A stretch of 32,811 bases of DNA, taken from Burkholderia sp. Bp9142 (lineage in GTDB: Bacteria; Pseudomonadota; Gammaproteobacteria; Burkholderiales; Burkholderiaceae). Positions 31,812 to 32,811 of this stretch are shown one piece after another. The notes under the pieces were generated by a model. It worked only from the letters and a program-made list of their open reading frames with translations, was not told the DNA's origin and searched no databases. Location: assembly GCF_003853415.1 (NCBI RefSeq), contig NZ_QTPP01000063.1, positions 1 through 32,811 of the forward strand, read 5' to 3'. The first letter of the stretch is position 1; every line of letters begins with the position of its first letter. A program made the position numbers and the translations under genes.

Positions 31812-32341
31812 TGAAGGCGACTACGACGTTTGGCTTGCCGGCGAGGGTGCTGCATTGGGTGATGGCCGCGATGATCGTCGCGATGCTGTTTATCGGGGTG
31901 GGGATGGTGGCGTCGGTTTCCGGGCGGCACGATGTTCTGGTGGCCTTGCACAAGCCGCTGGGAGTTGCCGTGCTGGTGCTGGTGTGTGTGCGGATCGTGG
32001 TGCGGTTCGTGTCGAAGCCGCCGGCGTTGCCCGAGGATCTGCCTGGGTGGCAGAAGGTTGCCGCGCATGGGTCGCATCTGGTGCTGTATGCACTGATGCT
32101 GGCGATGCCGCTGATCGGGTGGGCGATGCTGTCGGCCGGCGGATATCCGGTGACCTTGGGCGGCGGCGTGCAGTTGCCGGCGCTGGTTTCGGCGGATCCG
32201 GTGACGTTTGCCTGGCTCCGGGTCGCGCACCGGGTGCTGGCTTACTTGTTCTTCGCTACGTTCCTCGCGCACTTTGCGGCTGCGCTGTATCACGGGTTGA
32301 TCCGTCGGGACGGGGTGGTGAGGGCGATGGTGGGGCGGTGA
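31811..32341 (+). CDS. Cytochrome b561 family membrane protein
   Basis: This is a 176-residue di-haem b-type cytochrome with four transmembrane helices. Candidate haem ligands sit in RVLHWVMA near residue 15, ALHKPLG near 46, AAHGSHLVLY near 85 and RVAHRVLAYLFFATFLAHF near 140-155. It probably passes electrons from the quinol pool to the periplasmic peroxidase encoded just upstream, since the two genes overlap by one base. A GTG one codon earlier (31808) is an alternative start. Base composition drifts to more G and T in third positions at the end of this operon. Confidence 0.9.
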   Translation: MKATTTFGLPARVLHWVMAAMIVAMLFIGVGMVASVSGRHDVLVALHKPLGVAVLVLVCVRIVVRFVSKPPALPEDLPGWQKVAAHGSHLVLYALMLAMPLIGWAMLSAGGYPVTLGGGVQLPALVSADPVTFAWLRVAHRVLAYLFFATFLAHFAAALYHGLIRRDGVVRAMVGR

Positions 32342-32480
32342 GCGACGGAGGGTTGCGTTCGATGCGGCGGGGCTGTTCCCGGGATACCGAGGTCTGGCCT
32401 GCCGTATCGCTTATATATGAGCAATGGCGTGGCTTAACGGGTCCCTGGCGCCGCATGTCAAAATAATTTCACAAAAGGGG
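32342..32480. other. Spacer between cytochrome b561 and the rRNA promoter
   Basis: No gene is seen. The last part (about 32458-32480) is AT-rich (CAAAATAATTTCACAAAA) and sits where an UP element for the first rRNA promoter would be. No intrinsic terminator for the peroxidase operon is obvious. Confidence 0.45.
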
Positions 32481-32509
32481 TTGCGGAGTCCGAGACAGGT
32501 GCTTAGAAT
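32481..32509 (+). promoter_or_regulatory. rRNA operon promoter P1
   Basis: TTGCGG (32481-32486) and TAGAAT (32504-32509) are separated by 17 bases, with an AT-rich stretch just upstream as in rrn UP elements. It is the upstream of two promoters before the rRNA leader. Confidence 0.65.
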
Positions 32510-32644
32510 CACGCCTCTTTCGCGCTAACGGAAACGCAGCGCGGGGGAAAGAAGGGAAGCGGGTGCGGTTGATGGCAAGTTGTAGAGCCCCAGCGCACAC
32601 GGATTTAAACCGCAGTCGTCGCAACGAAGTAGTTAAAAAAGTTG

Positions 32645-32673
32645 TTGACGAGTTTTAAAAAACGGTTAATAAT
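32645..32673 (+). promoter_or_regulatory. rRNA operon promoter P2
   Basis: TTGACG (32645-32650) and AATAAT (32668-32673) are separated by 17 bases; the AT-rich AGTTAAAAAAG lies upstream. It lies 61 bases before the boxA element, as expected for the main rrn promoter. Confidence 0.75.
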
Positions 32674-32707
32674 CTCGCTTCTCTGCTGCTGAAAACGCAG
32701 CGCTGCT

Positions 32708-32811
32708 GAGAAACTTCAGGTTTCTCGCAGAAATGCTCTTTAAAAATTAACAGCCGATAAGTGTGGGCGCTTGATGGCCGCGAGCTGATCTTCGGATCAG
32801 ATAGCGAAAGT
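32708..32811 (+). promoter_or_regulatory. rRNA leader with boxA antitermination site and hairpins
   Basis: A hairpin GAGAAAC-TTCAG-GTTTCTC (32708-32726) precedes the boxA sequence TGCTCTTTAAAAATT (32734-32748), the signal for Nus-dependent antitermination. A second hairpin, CTGATC-TTCG-GATCAG (32785-32800), has a UUCG tetraloop. The window ends before the 16S gene, which should begin shortly after. Confidence 0.85.

Overview
The window looks like a piece of the main chromosome of a Burkholderia species, most likely of the B. cepacia complex. The reasons are a very high GC content with strong G/C third-position bias, a proteobacterial flagellar export operon, a Gram-negative porin, VgrG and Imm71/72-like type VI secretion pieces, and the start of an rRNA operon. 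The species call is inference from gene content and protein style; no database was searched.

Layout. 84-1293: lrgA/cidA-lrgB murein hydrolase export regulators. 1515-5981: fliL-fliM-fliN-fliO-fliP-fliQ-fliR, the switch and export-gate genes, tightly packed and partly overlapping. 6125-8957: a NitT/TauT-type ABC importer (binding protein, ATPase, permease), followed by a TctE/TctD-like sensor kinase and response regulator (9031-11091) and a porin that uses a TTG start (11368-12498). 12870-17923: a type III restriction-modification pair (mod-res) in which the nuclease motif of Res reads D-T-P where a lysine is expected. 18161-19372: three small exported proteins of unknown role on the minus strand. 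19645-21871: egtB-egtD for ergothioneine synthesis on the minus strand. 22455-23812: a carboxymuconolactone decarboxylase gene with an ECF41-type sigma factor, preceded by a sequence that fits the ECF41 target promoter. 24041-24117: tRNA-Val(GAC), minus strand, with promoter and terminator.

24240-29210 is an accessory island of lower GC. It holds a frameshifted gene, a vgrG cut short inside its gp5-like region, a toxin-like C-terminal domain fused out of frame to that vgrG fragment, a translationally coupled immunity-type gene and a small unknown gene. A family of degenerate ~38-bp repeats flanks it. Each repeat carries TGTGGATA(A/T)C at one end and CTGTG 33-34 bp later. Five copies lie in direct orientation on the right, and one good plus one decayed copy lie inverted on the left. 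Three copies contain a perfect DnaA-box nonamer. This is the least explained structure in the window.

29289-32341: an ECF sigma/anti-sigma pair (minus strand) diverges from a catalase-family peroxidase and a cytochrome b561 (plus strand). Two almost identical ECF-type promoters lie back to back in between, which argues that the sigma factor drives both itself and the peroxidase pair. The window ends in the leader of an rRNA operon, with two promoters and a boxA, just before the 16S gene would start.
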